This document shows, one piece after another, positions 9,431 to 21,068 of a stretch of DNA of 64,000 nt (positions within the stretch are counted from its first letter, which is position 1; the number at the start of each line of letters is the position of its first letter). Origin of the DNA: Gari tellinella. Its lineage: Eukaryota; Mollusca; Bivalvia; Cardiida; Psammobiidae. The stretch is from NCBI GenBank assembly GCA_922989275.2, contig OV277870.1, positions 32,360,356 to 32,424,355 on the forward strand. The letters are read 5' to 3'. Under the pieces are notes generated by a model that searched no databases, was not told the DNA's origin, and was given only the letters and a program-made list of their open reading frames with translations. The position numbers and the translations under genes were made by a program.

Positions 9431-11268
9431 TTGTGTCACCTGCTGTAGGCAGAGGTGACACTTATAGATCTCTCTGTCTGTCCCAAGGTGAGCTATTGGG
9501 ATGGCCCTGTGTCAGTCGTCGTTAACAATTGCTTCAAATGACATCTCCTCCTGAACAGATTTCAACCAAACTTTACAGGAATGTTCCTTGGGTCAAGCTC
9601 TTTAAATTAAAAACAATATAGAACTCTGGTTGTCATGGCAACCAAAGTGAAAAAATAAGGAAATCAGAAAAAGTCTGCTTGTCTGAAACTACAAGGGCCA
9701 GAGCTAAGATATTTGGCACATAGCATTATCTAGAGGTCCTCTATAAAGTTTGTTCAAATTATGCCCCTTGGGTCAAAATTGGCCTCACCCCCGGGGTCAC
9801 AGTTTTACATAAGAGTTATATAGTGAAATCTTCAAATGTCTTCTCCTCTGAAACTAATATGGCCAGAGCTTTGATATTTGGCATGGTGACACTTCTAGAT
9901 GTCCTATACCAAAATTGTTCAAATGGTTCTGGTCGGTTATTGCACATCTAGATCACAGGAGCTAAAAATAGATTTAAAAATCTTCTTGTCTGAACTACAG
10001 GGGCCAGAGCTTATATATTTTGCACATAGCATCATCTACAGGTCCTCTATCAAGTTTGTTCAAATTATGCCCCTGGGATTAAAATTGGCCCCTGGCCCCG
10101 GGAGTCACAGTTTTACATAGGGTTATATAGTGAAAATTTCAAACGTCTTCTTCTCTGACATTTATATGGCCAGAGCTTTGATATGCAGTATGTTGACACT
10201 TCTAAATATCCTTGATGTATTTTGCTCAAATGGTTCCAGTCTGTTGCATATCTAGGTCACATGAGCTAAAAATAGATTTTTTTTCTATAAAAACTTAAAA
10301 AATCTTCTAGTCAAAAACTACAAGGGCTAAGGCTTAGATATTTGGCACATATCATCATCTAGAGGTCCTCTATCAAGATTGTTCAAATTATGCCCCTGAG
10401 GTCAAAATTGGCCCCACCACTGGGGTCACAGTTTTACAAAGAGTTTATAGTGACATTTTAAAACGTCTTCTCCTCTGAAACTAATATTGCCAGAGCTTTG
10501 GTATTCGACATGGTGACACTTCTAGATGTCCTTTACCTATTTTGTTCAAATGGTTCCAGTCTGTTGCATATGTAGGTCACAGGAGCTAAAAATATTTTTA
10601 TGCCCCCGGCATCGTCAGATGCGGGAGCATATAGTAATCGTCCCGTCCGTCCGTAACCAGGTTAAGTAGATTTTACCGTTTCGTCCAGCATAAACACCGC
10701 TTATTCAAATGCTTTGATACTTATACAGTTGTTGCCTTGGACCACTCCCTAGCCACCAATAATACCCAACCTTGATTTTGACCTTGACCTTGACCTAATT
10801 TGGACTTAGATTATTTTGAATGGGCTATTTCTTGGTTAACTAGATTTTACTGTTTCGTCTAGCATCAACACTACTTACTACAATGCTTCTATACTTATAC
10901 AGTTGTTGCCTTGGACCATTACCAACCCACCAGTAATACCCAAGCTCAGTTTGACCTTGACCTTGACCTAATTTGGACTTAGAAAAGATTCAGAATATAT
11001 TGTCAAGGATGCCATCGGGGGCATAAGCGTTTATTGAACGCAGTCTTGTTTTCAATGGAAACTTAAAAAAATCTTCTTGTTTAAAACCCTTGTACCCTGA
11101 TCTTAGATATTTGGCCTATAATTATAGCATCATCTGCAGGTCCTCTATCAAGATTGTTCAAATTATGCCCCTCGAGTAAAAAATGACCCCGTCCTGGATA
11201 GAAATCATTATGTCCATTTTATCATTTATTCTCAGATGAGCGAAATATTCTTAATGGGGCTCTTGTTA
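9431..11268 (+). mobile_element. Class A Helentron-like element with about 317-bp units, interrupted
   Basis: It starts with a changed 5' hairpin (GTGTCACCTGC..GCAGAGGTGACAC), followed by CCAAGGTGAGCTATTGGGAT and CAGTCGTCGTTAACAATTGC. Its core has units with 'GGGCCAGAGCTTAGATATT', 'ATGCCCCTGGGGTCAAAATT' and 'AGGTCACAGGAGCTAAAAAT'. The end is CTCAGATGAGCG, a weak stem and CTCTTGTT. A class D element (10599-11050) sits inside it. Confidence 0.75.
10599..11050 (+). mobile_element. Class D Helentron-like element (nested)
   Basis: The 5' end TATGCCCCCGGCATC pairs with GATGCGGGAGCATA. CCCGTCCGTCCGTAACC follows, then two units of about 175 bp (TAGATTTTACCGTTTCGTC…GACCTTGACCTAATTTGGA). The end has CGGGGGCATA, the hairpin GCGTT-tattg-AACGC, then AGTCTTGTT. 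It lies in the T run after AGCTAAAAATA of the host element, without visible target duplication. Confidence 0.8.
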
Positions 11269-11580
11269 CACTATTGTAAGAGTTATTCCCCTTTTTGACA
11301 TTTTCTTTTCATGCAGATTTCTTCTGTTATACTAAAGGTTTGAAACGAAATTTCTTTTATGGAAGAGATTGATTAGTGAAATTCTCTTGCACAAGGTTGA
11401 TAACTCTTGCAGCAATACTGTGAGAGTGATTCCCCTTTCCCATATTTTCTATTTTCAGCATATAATTTCTGTTCTGCTCATGCTTTTCAGATAAAATTTC
11501 ATTTATGTAAATAATTTGATAAATGGAAGTGTCTTTCACATGGTTCATGTCTCTTGCATCAATACCCATAATAGATACAG
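11269..11580 (+). repeat. Degenerate tandem repeat, 'GTTATTCCCCTTT' family
   Basis: Two or three units of about 130 bp carry GAGTTATTCCCCTTTT, CATTTTCTTTTCATGCAGA, CTTCTGTTAT and GAAATTTCTTTTATGGA. The same family appears at 17762-17820 and 26180-26540, so it is an old dispersed element core. Confidence 0.55.
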
Positions 11581-12442
11581 GGCTACCTGGACCCTAGGTC
11601 CCCCCCTTGGCGGACTTTATGAGACCTATATCATGTTAAAGGTGGAAGTATTCCCTACCCAATGGCACTTGTTGGATGTTAAACGGCAGCCGGATAAGTC
11701 GAGAAATTAGTATTGATTATCTGCCCCTGAATGATGAAATTACTGCTTCTTTTCTCCAGTATATGCACTTATTTGTAGGGGTGCTAAGTGAGTTTCTCTA
11801 TAAATCATACTGCAAATGTTTCGGATTGTATGGAGATGACATAAAATCATAGGAAAATAACAAAAACAACTTAAAAAATCCAAGATGGCTGCCGTCTGCC
11901 ATTTTGTCGGCCATTTTAAAAAGATAACAATACCCGGAAATAATTTGGCCTTGCAACTATGTGTGATACATGATTTCAAGCTAATTTGTGGTCGATAATT
12001 TCATTTCTGGCGTTAAAAATGACTTTAGACTGTGCTGGTAAGGTCAAATGAGCAAATTATAGCAAAATGTGACGACATTGCATTGACAAAATAACAAATG
12101 TTTCAACATTATAATGCCATCTTATAGTATCTCGTTTTTAATAACGTGTTGTTCCAATTAGTAAGTCATTAAATCATCATAATACTGCTATTCACGTTTA
12201 TGTCTTAAGTATCAACAATCAGTTAACTCCTCTATCTTTCAATCACCCAAATAATACAAGAAGGTCATATATTGTTGAAACACGTATAAAGCCTGTTGTA
12301 GAAACTATTCCTTGAAGCGGATGACTGGATTTTATAGGCAGCATACTTTGCTAGTATCACATAGATTCAAGCTACCCCACCATCTAGGTCATACATGTTT
12401 GTTAAGTTCATTGAATTTTCTTACCGTCCTTCAATAGTTTCA
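11581..12442. other. No gene recognised
   Basis: Mixed sequence. It includes a segment at 11870-11925 with AAGATGGCTGCCGTCTGCC and a matching GGCCATTTT. No exon, element ends or ORF of interest were found. Confidence 0.35.
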
Positions 12443-12680
12443 CAAGGAATGAAAGTCCTCCATAAGGCCAGAAACATCACCCATGCATGTCAGTCACCAG
12501 TAATGGTAGCCGATCAGCCTGTCTTCATGTTTGAAAAGAAACTTCAGTGGCTATATCCGCAGACATAACACGGTGAGGCAGCTATCCTTGTTGCACTTGG
12601 AGCAATGCACATTTGTCATTATGCTGCGATGAGTGACTTGAGCCTGTTTAAACTGTATTGGGAGGACAACAACACACACT
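12443..12680 (+). pseudogene. Decayed ORF of a repeated invertebrate protein family, part 1
   Basis: One frame reads MKVLHKARNITHACQSPVMV, then ADQPVFMFEKKLQWLYPQT, one stop (TAA at 12566), then HGEAAILVALGAMHICHYAA. It resembles an uncharacterised protein family, often repeated in mollusc and cnidarian genomes, with the pattern '(F)DQP(L/V)......(I/L)QW..P...GE..I(V)(L)GG(L/F)H'. I recall the family only by pattern. Its function is unknown. It is likely a fossil copy continued at 14740-15660. Confidence 0.45.
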
Positions 12681-13528
12681 AAATGTGCTTGACTAGTGGC
12701 AAAGCTCATACCTTCAATGGCATCCATCACATTTTGAAACCAAAATGCGTACGACAGGCCCCAGTATATGTACTGTACAATTTATAGAAAGACACTGAAG
12801 ATTGATATTGCGCCACAAATGCTACTGAAATTTTGTCATCACTGCAGAATTTAGATTTCATATTGAACCGTTTGAATTTCTGATGTTATGATTGGACTAT
12901 TTTCAGTATGTTATAAACCTGCCAAACCACATCCGCGATATAGACTATAAAAGAGACATTTTGTTGTGCATAATGAGTTTAAAAAGGGTAATTACATGGG
13001 TTTAGAAATCAATAAGGGCATTTTCTAATGTCACACGTGCTCGCTATATGATGATTGATTGATTGAGAGAGATTAACGACACAGAGAAACATAAACTTGT
13101 TATATGGTGCAGATATTAGTATGTAAATATTTAAAAGAAATCCATCAACGAGTGTGAAAAAAAATCCTACAAAATAATCCAAATATGTAATAATGTATAA
13201 GGATTCAAGCTTTTTAAACAAAATATTGTTGTATGGACTGGTATGTACCAAGTACATCGCCCTGAATTCCAAGATTATTATAATTTATTGACTGGAATGT
13301 GATGGCGTTGGTAGATTCCTTTGAAGATCTTTGAAATCCCTTTAATGGCAGATAATGGTAAACTGCTGGACTTCGATATCTAAATGTAGCATGAAATACT
13401 CTTTTCAAACAAACGAATTTGTTCCCAAAAGAAAGTATTCACTGTTAAAGTATCAATAGTTAACATGGCGTTAAAACAAGAATTTTTATCTGAAACTTTG
13501 AGACTTCCAACACTTTACAGTTACTTTA

Positions 13529-14700
13529 TTATCCCTTACGAAATTCTTTTATAAGTCACTTATAAGCAACGAAATTCTTTTATAAGTCACTTATAAGCCA
13601 AAATGTAAGTAACTTATACTTCACTTACTCATTAGACTTACAAGTCACATTATCAGACACTTATAGGGATTTTAAATGCAAATGAGATGTAAGTGCAGTA
13701 TAAGTCACTTATAAGTAAAGTGTAATGCCACTTACAAGTCACTTATAAGTGACTTGTAAGTCCCTTATAAGTGACTTGTAAGTGATGTGAACTGTGACTT
13801 ACAAGTCACTTATAAGTGACTTGTAAGTCCCTTATAAGTGACTTGTAAGAGTTTTTATGTCTATAAATAAATTATGAATTTCAAATTAATCCAGTGATGT
13901 CAAAATTGCGCCAAAAACACAGAGAAAACATTAGTCTTTAAATTACAAAAACACCTAAAATACCTTGCAATACCCACACAAGGCTAGAGAAGAACCTTAT
14001 AAGTGACTTGTAACTGTTTACACTTCTACAAATAAATAAATTTCAAATAAATTCAGTGGTGTTAGAATTGCACCTAAACCACAAAGGGAAAACACTTAAT
14101 TCTTTTAATTACATAAAAACACATATAAATACCATTTAAAATCCATACAAGGATAAAGAAGAATACTTAACAAACCTTTTCCAACCCCCATAATAATAAA
14201 GCAATGAAAACTTACCATAATTCAAACAGTTTTCTTCTGCTTGACAAGCAGTGCTTGTTTTGATCTATCCTTTTTCAAAACTAACTGACTAATGCTATTG
14301 GCTTAAACATGAGCAGAATTCTGGGACGAGGCTAAAAATATGACCTAGACATGTGAATAGTGAATAAACTAAGTCTGCACACTGGCACTCTATCCTTTTT
14401 GTAAGTTGTTTTTAAGTCAAGTATAAGTGACTTATAAGTTAGTTATAAGTGACTTATTTGAGAAAACTGAAAACAATTATTTTGTAAGTGAGTTGTAAGT
14501 CACTTATAAGCCACTTATACTAGAAAAGAGCTGAACACTTACAACTGACTTATAACTGACTTGGACTTATCATTGACTTAGTTGAAGATCTTTGAAACTT
14601 ATAAGGCACTTATAAGTGCCTTATCGGTTGCCGATAAGTTACTTACACTTCACTTACAAGTGACTTACAAATTTGCCTAAGTCAGTTTCGTAGGGGATTA
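13529..14700. mobile_element. Palindromic decamer element (ACTTATAAGT) with terminal inverted repeats
   Basis: The ends are TTATCCCTTACGAAA (from 13529) and TTTCGTAGGGGATTA (to 14700), inverted repeats with two mismatches. The outer parts are built from the 10-bp palindrome ACTTATAAGT alternating with ACTTGTAAGT and ACTTACAAGT (for example 13722-13850 and 14400-14660). The middle (13860-14390) is AT-rich ordinary sequence. It looks like a MITE or foldback element that split the decayed ORF at 12443 and 14740. Confidence 0.75.
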
Positions 14701-14739
14701 CTTGCAACAAATTCGTCATGCAGTGTCAATGGGTATTTC

Positions 14740-15660
14740 CTTACCAATGAAAAGTTTACCTATCCACCTTCATAACTAAGAAAGGCCGTATGCATCACAG
14801 AGGCACTGATGTTATCGATGGTGCTATGCTTGTCTAAATAGTTCTTCCAATAAGCTCTGTGACCATAGGAGACTATTTCAGGGACGGGGTTGTGCCATAC
14901 ATTTGTTCCTATTTTAGAAAATTACAAGGTTGACATTGATGGTATGCTTTCTCGAAGATGAGTATGACGATCAATAGGAACCCCGAAAAAAGAGTAAATG
15001 GAAACAGGAGATGAGTGCAGTAGTCAACTTATCTTCCTAGCACTTTGACTGTTTTTCATTGTGTAGACTTGAACCAGCAGGAAATGTTCAATGAATTTGC
15101 AAAAAACATGTGATTGCCGCTTCTTTTGCTGGTCATCACCAAAGTGTTTAAAAAAACACCAAGTAACAGTGATATTTTCATACCATGCATTCTGGTAATT
15201 GAAGCGTTAGAACTGCACACTGACAAACTCAAGGCTACGTTTAGGATGTCGCACCAGTTCAAATACATTCAAGTGCATGTTATTAAACACCAATTTGGAA
15301 GAACTCATAATGGTAGATACCAGCTTGTGTTGGAAGCATGTTAAGCGTGCGTGGTGTGAATTTGAGGCATGCCAATACGTTTGTAAAATCTCTTTTATGC
15401 ATTCATGCCTTTACAGGCTATGACAAAGCAACGAAACGGTTGAAATAGATTTCGGAACCTGTGCTTGTGATTGCTAGAAAATGCAAACACGTTAAAGTAC
15501 GAGAACACATGTCTCTTCTTGAAGAGTTTTCCTGTCGTAAATACCATCTAAATAAGCCAACATTTAATGAGATAAACAAGCTGTTGTCAAGTCGACTGTT
15601 TCAACAACAAAACCATCCGACCAAGACCATTGCATTTTCTGTCAAACAGCGATGCCATTG
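14740..15660 (+). pseudogene. Decayed ORF family copy, part 2
   Basis: From 14802 one frame reads GTDVIDGAMLV, a stop, then IVLPISSVTIGDYFRDGVVP and YICSYFRKLQG. Shifted frames then give VDIDGMLSRR and NQQEMFNEFAKNM. These fit the order 'DGA.(L)(V)....P......(F).DY....(V)(L)PYI...(L)....(V)D.(V)' and '(N)K.E(L/M)F.FLA' of the same uncharacterised family as 12443-12680. A further ORF follows at 15461-15660 (VIARKCKHVKVREHMSLLEE). Several stops and shifts mean it is not a working gene. Confidence 0.45.
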
Positions 15661-16396
15661 ATCTAAGCTTGTTTCCCCCTTGTCGTGTATGATTCAGGAT
15701 GCACATTTTGCGTGCGAAGTATCTGTGCTTATTCTAGGAATTGGTACTAGACCATTTAGCAGATATTCCAAGCCCATATGTTTATAACTATATGAGAGAT
15801 GAATGCGGACAGATCACGTACCAACGGAAGTAAGGCAACAATCTGCATCCCGAGCTAATAGAAAACAAAAGCTTCAGCCACAGATAACGGCGACATTGTT
15901 GAAGGTGTCGACTACAACAACTACATCAACATGGCCTTTAATGAAGACAATGATATTTATGATTGTATGTATAATGTGCTTTGGATATATTGGTTAGTTA
16001 CACCAAAGTTAAATTGTGGTGCTATGTTTTTCCTGACCTCGCTCGCACGGCTAATCACTGGTTTCATGCCCTCAGTTGGATGAGGGAGGATATGATACAG
16101 CAACTACCCGAAGTGGGAGAGTGGTAAGACTCCACAAAAAAGTAACACTATTACATTTATATGCATGTATACACACAGGCGCTATATGACCATTTTATGG
16201 CACTGGTTTAACATATAATGAATTGCATTTGACCCGGCTCTGCTCCAATATAAACAAGGTGTACAAAAAACATTCTGAGATAGTCATAATTCCGGTAGTA
16301 TAATTATACCTTTTAATAGTAATTGTAATTTTCAACATTAAAATATTTTACTTTGAAGTCACATACTGCATACGTACTGAAAAAACAGCTATAAGC
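15661..16396. other. No gene recognised
   Basis: AT-rich intron sequence. Small ORFs have no domain. The segment 15730-15800 may be more of the decayed family. Confidence 0.35.
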
Positions 16397-17720
16397 GTGT
16401 GTGTCTTCCCTCACCAATCCCACCATCGCATGGACGATACTTTATTTGATAAAGCCGTCGATTTTCGACTCATTTTTAGTAATTTCGTAAACATTTTTGA
16501 GTATCAAACATTTACAACCTTTTTGTTGCAAAGTGAGAGAGATATTGATGATATTTTGGCTAACAAAGTGTATTTTCAATGTATTTAATATTTATATGAT
16601 TTCATGTGAAGTGCTTTTGAACGCACAACTCCTGTGTGAAAAGAGTGCTATATATCTGATATATATATACATGTATTTCCAATTACGCATTAATATGCAC
16701 AATCATGAAAATTCACTTATTAGCAAAACAACACATGAGACAAATTGTAAAAACAATTTGCTTTGTTTAGGAAACATTAAAAACGAGTTAAATTACGATA
16801 TAGCGAATACATAACCTTATATTACAACCTGTATTAGTGTGTATTTGGGCTTCCCCCTCGCTTTGGAGGTTATTTCATCATGAAAAACTATCGATTGCAA
16901 TTTTTTTGTTGTAAATATGTAAACATATTGTTTACCAAACATTTACAACATTTACAGCCTTCATTTAACAAATTGAGAGATATTGATGATATTAAGTTTA
17001 AAATGTATGTTCTTTTGGCGAATATTTATGCTTGTTTCCAATTGCTTATTAATATGTATATCTATGCAAATTAGCTAGTTAATCAAATCAAACATCAAAC
17101 AATTAGCATAACGATTTTCTTTGTTTAGACACCGTTGGAAACGATTTATGTCACGATACAGCAAAGATATAACACAAAATTGCATCATATATTAGTGCGT
17201 ATTTGGGTTTTCCCAAACCCATCCCAACATCACTTTTGGCGATATTTTACCCTACCATCCGTTTTGACAATATTTTATCACTTTCAAACTATCGACTGCG
17301 ACTTTTTTGTTCTAAACTTGTTAATATACTGTGTTTCAATCATTTTGAGTCTTCATGTTACAATCTGGGAGAGATATTGGTGATATTTAGGTTAAAATAG
17401 GTGTATTTTTGTAAAAATTCATGTATTTTTTCAATTACTCATTAATATGCATAATTATGCAAATTAGCTAGTTACCTAAAGAGCACATCAAATAAATCGC
17501 ACATCAGTTATCTTTGTTTAGGCACCATTTAAAACGATTTATATTGCCGTTTAGCAAAGATATAACACAATTTGCAATATGTATGTTCTACCACAAAATC
17601 ATGAGGGTTGCCATGGAAACGATTAAATTGTGCGCTTATCCAGCGACGATATTCCATCCAACAACCAGATTTCTTAATCGCAGTGTTTATGCTACAAGAA
17701 AATATAGGTCCAACAAAGTC
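16397..17720 (+). repeat. Degenerate tandem repeat, units about 360-400 bp
   Basis: Three to four diverged units share 'ATTAATATGCA(T/C)AATTATG', 'TTTGTTTAGGCACC', 'GCAAAGATATAACACAA', 'GTGCGTATTTGGG', 'TATCGACTGCGACTTTTTTG' and 'AGAGATATTGATGATATT'. ATTAATATG landmarks lie near 16690, 17048 and 17447. It could be the core of an old element; ends were not found. Confidence 0.7.
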
Positions 17721-18485
17721 CCGTTAGGGGGGGAGGGTTTCACTTATTAGCTCATTACCTATAAGAGTTATTCCCCTTTTCTACACTTTCTTTTGTGGCA
17801 GAGTATTTCTGCTATAATGAAGTCTGTCATTACTATTGACAATGACTATTGAGTATTGACTAATTGTTACTTGTTGAATTATTTGTGCTTCTCTGATAAT
17901 TTGTAATTTGTATGACATTGTGTATTTTACATGTTCACTCCAGTGACACTGGATGGCTAGAAGTAGCAACATTGTAAGTAATGCCAATAAAATGTATTGT
18001 ATTGTATTATTTTAACTAAATTAATTCTTGTTCGACTGATGGTTGCTGGCAAGTGACACATGTGTTCCGGGGGAACACCCTTCTATTTTAGTTGATTACT
18101 TTTGCTTTTGCAATGTCTGTTCTTCATGTTATATAACCTTGTAAACATGTTCTACATGTATGTCACATGTCCAGATTAGGCCTTGACTTATCTTTATAAA
18201 CTTGAAAACTTGATATTTTTAACTTTACATCTTATTAACCCTGCTCTATATAACCTAAAAGTGCAAATTATCCATATTCTGTCTTACTTTCAGCCTGCTT
18301 TAAGGAATTGTTTGTCCTCAATACACATAATCTATGGGGAAAGGGTTAAGGTGGATGTCAAATTAAAGCCAGACGAAAGTTGTTCTTTATTCTTACTTTA
18401 AGCTGCCACCTGCCTTTCATACAATCAATCAGCCTAATCTCTTTTGTAGTTATATAGTGAGTGTTGCTGTAATTCTTGCTTTTGA
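17721..18485. other. Intron sequence with old repeat fragments
   Basis: A 'GTTATTCCCC' fragment lies at 17762-17820. A fragment like the AACCC-type MITE lies at 18233-18420 (TTAACCCTGCTC and TTACTTTCAGCCTGCTTTAA). No exon was seen. Confidence 0.4.
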
Positions 18486-18700
18486 TGCCCCTGAGATCAG
18501 GGCATATTGTTTATTGACCCGCTAGACTGTCTGTCTGTTGGTTAAAATGTTTGCCCACAGCTTTAACCATCCATGGCCATGTTCTATCAACTAAATGTGA
18601 TAGAGACTTCATATTTGGCATGTTTACTTTACTCATGAAATCTTTGAGCTCAATACAACTTTACTCATGTCAGACAAATGTCAACGTCATTTAGAGGTCA
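18486..18700 (+). mobile_element. Class D-like element fragment
   Basis: The start GATGCCCCTGAGATCAGGGC-AT is a hairpin end of class D type. It is followed by ACTGTCTGTCTGTTGG and a TTTGGCATGTTTAC core. No 3' end was found before the exon acceptor at 18759. Confidence 0.45.
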
Positions 18701-18759
18701 AATGGGTTCAGTTTAACCCCTTAGCCATCAAGGCAAACTTGTCTTCTTTTTTTTTTCAG

Positions 18760-18884
18760 TTTGATTGGTTGCGTTATTTTAACAGAATTTTGCCGGAGAA
18801 GGTAGATAGCTCCGAGGAGCTTGTTGTGTTTGCAGAAGACTTTCTCGCAAAGATGGTCAAAATAGTCAAAAACACAGATAAAAG
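18760..18884 (+). CDS. M13 metallopeptidase, internal exon 2
   Basis: It is 125 nt, entering in phase 0 and leaving with two bases (AG) of a split Arg codon. The acceptor is an excellent run of T followed by CAG (18741-18759), and the donor is GTGAGC at 18885. The peptide starts FDWLRYFNRILPEKV and continues with SSEELVVFAEDFLAKM. This matches the M13 N-terminal domain segment with 'W...(L)....P...... V.V....YL..(V/L)..(L/I)..T'. A stop (TGA) lies just inside the donor, as expected for intron sequence. It joins in frame to the exons at 8999 and 29489. The specific subtype (neprilysin, ECE or other M13) cannot be settled from this part. Confidence 0.9.
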
Positions 18885-18906
18885 GTGAGCAATGAGCAGC
18901 TACCAG

Positions 18907-19150
18907 TTAACCCATTGCTCCAGGAATATGTCTATTTTACACAAATTTATTTCTCCACTAAAGAAAATAGATCCATTTTATACAGTCATGAATATGCACC
19001 ATAAGAAAAAAGTTCTTTATCATAGCAGATTGTAGCTAAAAGCAGGCTGAAAGTAAAGTAGAATGTGTTTCAAGGCACATTCTGCTTTACTCTCAGCATG
19101 CTTTAATTGGTCAACTGTCTTCAAAACTAGAAACAGGCTGCAAGGGTAAA
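18907..19150 (+). mobile_element. MITE of the AACCCATT family
   Basis: It begins TTAACCCATTGCTCC, 23 bp after the exon donor at 18885, and ends CTGCAAGGGTAA. The interior holds a foldback, AAAGCAGGCTGAAAGTAAAG against CTTTACTCTCAGCATGCTTT, plus TCATGAATATG and ACTAGAAACAGGC. It is the same family as 9120-9346 and 25765-26175. Confidence 0.75.
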
Positions 19151-19298
19151 CCAATTGGACCCTATAGACAAATACACTAAACGACACTTATACGTGTGCA
19201 AGTATAAAACTGTCATTTATTTGCTTATTCCCGGTTTGTTGTCAACCAGATTTGTACTAAACATTAAAAACAATCATTTTAATATAATTCGCTATTCA

Positions 19299-20380
19299 TT
19301 TTTAGCTCACCTGAGCCAAAGGCTCAAGGTGAGCTATTGGGATGGCCCTGTGTCCGTCCTCGTGCGTCGTACGTCGTCATTAACAATTGCTTCAAATGAC
19401 ATCTCCTCCTATACCGCTTGACAGATTTCAACCAAACTTTACAGGAATGTTCCTTGGGTCAAGCTCTTTTAAATTTGTTCAAAGAATTAAAAACGATGCA
19501 GAACTCTGGTTGCCATCAACCAAAGTGAAAAAATAAGGAAATCTTAAAAAATCTTCTTGTCTGAAACCACAAGGGCCAGAGCTTAGATATTTGGCACATA
19601 GCATCATCTATAGGTCCTCTATCAAGTTTGTTCAATTATGCCCCTGGGGTCAAAATTGGTCCGCCCCGGGGGTCACAGTTTTACATAGAGTTCTAAAGTG
19701 AAATTTTCAAACGTCTTTTTCTCAGAAACTAATATGGCCAGAGCTTTGATATTTGGCATGGTGACACTTCTAGATGTCCTTAACCAATATTGTGTAAATG
19801 GTTCCGGTCCTTTGCATAAGTAGGTCACAGGAGCTAAAAATAGATTTTTTCAATGAAACCTTCAAAAATCTTCTTGTCTGAAACTACAAGGGCCAGAGCT
19901 TAGATATTTGGCACATAGCATCATCTATAGGTCCTCTATCAAGTTTGTTCAAATTATGCCCCTGGGGTCAAAATTGGCCCCTCCCCGGGGGTCACAGTTT
20001 TACATAGAGTTATATAGTGAAATTTTCAAACGTCTTTTTCTCATAAACTAATATAGCCAGAGCTGTGATATTTGGCATGGTGACACTTCTAGATGTCCTT
20101 AACCAATGTTGTGTAAATGGTTCCGGTCCGTTGCATAAGTAGGTCACAGGAGCTAAAAAAATGGAAATGGAAACTTAAAAAAATCTTCTTGTCTAAAACC
20201 CTTGTACCCTGATCTTAGATATTTGGCACATAGCATCATCTACAGGGTCTCTATCAAGATTGTTCAAATTATGCCCCTCGGATAAAAATTGACCCCATCC
20301 TGGACATAATTTTTAAGTCATTATCTCCATTTTGTCAGTGATTTTCAGGTGAGCGAAATATGCCCCATGGGGCTCTTGTT
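19299..20380 (+). mobile_element. Class A Helentron-like element
   Basis: It starts TTTTTAGCTCACCTGAGCC, self-paired with GGCTCAAGGTGAGC. CGTCCTCGTGCGTCGTACG and about three units of about 317 bp follow. It ends TCAGGTGAGCG, the hairpin GCCCCATGGGGC (20362-20373), then TCTTGTT. Confidence 0.88.
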
Positions 20381-21068
20381 TAAAAAATCTTGAAATATTC
20401 ACGGTCCAGTGTGCAAACAACTAAAAACATAAAAAATTAAATACACATGGAATTTGACGTAGCATGCAAAATGATATTGCATGTGGTGGTAAGTAATATA
20501 ATAGCTCACGGTTGTGTGACAAACAGAAAAAAAATCAAGTTTTCTATCCAGCAGGGAGACGTAGCCATGGGTTGAATTAAAGCCGGTGTCTCTCAATGCA
20601 AAGTTTGCATCTTAGTTTTTGATTTACAAATCAATTTTTGTACGAAAATGATAAACTCACCAGTAAATAATAACAAGTATTTGTTATATATACAGATTGG
20701 CATAATTTAATTTGCCAAATGGTCTCTCCTATTTTAGGAAAAATGAGTTTTACTTGCTCTTATATCGTGCCATTTTACACGATACATTGCCAATGTAGGC
20801 AATTAATTTGTTAACATAATATTTTTGAAACATTTTCTAATAAAGTCATAAAATATTTATGCAACATAGCGCATAGGAGGAAATCCACAGGGTTCTGAAA
20901 TTGTTCAAATTCTTGATTCTATATCGATTTATTATTTCGACCTAAGCATACTACAGCAGCGGAAAAATCGATAATCAGGCGTATTATCAAATTACTGCCT
21001 ACAGGTAAGGGAGCAAACACTGTGTTAGATGAAATTTAACGCTGTGTTAAAAATCGACACTGTGTAAG
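20381..21068. other. No gene or element recognised
   Basis: AT-rich intron sequence. A short direct repeat of 'ACACTGTGT' type lies at 21015-21065. Confidence 0.4.

Noticed and set aside
9899..10120. ORFs inside class A cores (also at 21600, 49511, 51191 and 52729)
   Set aside because: They are readings of the 317-bp unit. The same frames are broken in sister copies.
15803..15997. ORF with Thr-rich segment and hydrophobic C-terminus (TMIFMIVCIMCFGYIG)
   Set aside because: It is short, isolated and lacks splice or promoter support. The hydrophobic tail alone is not evidence for a gene.
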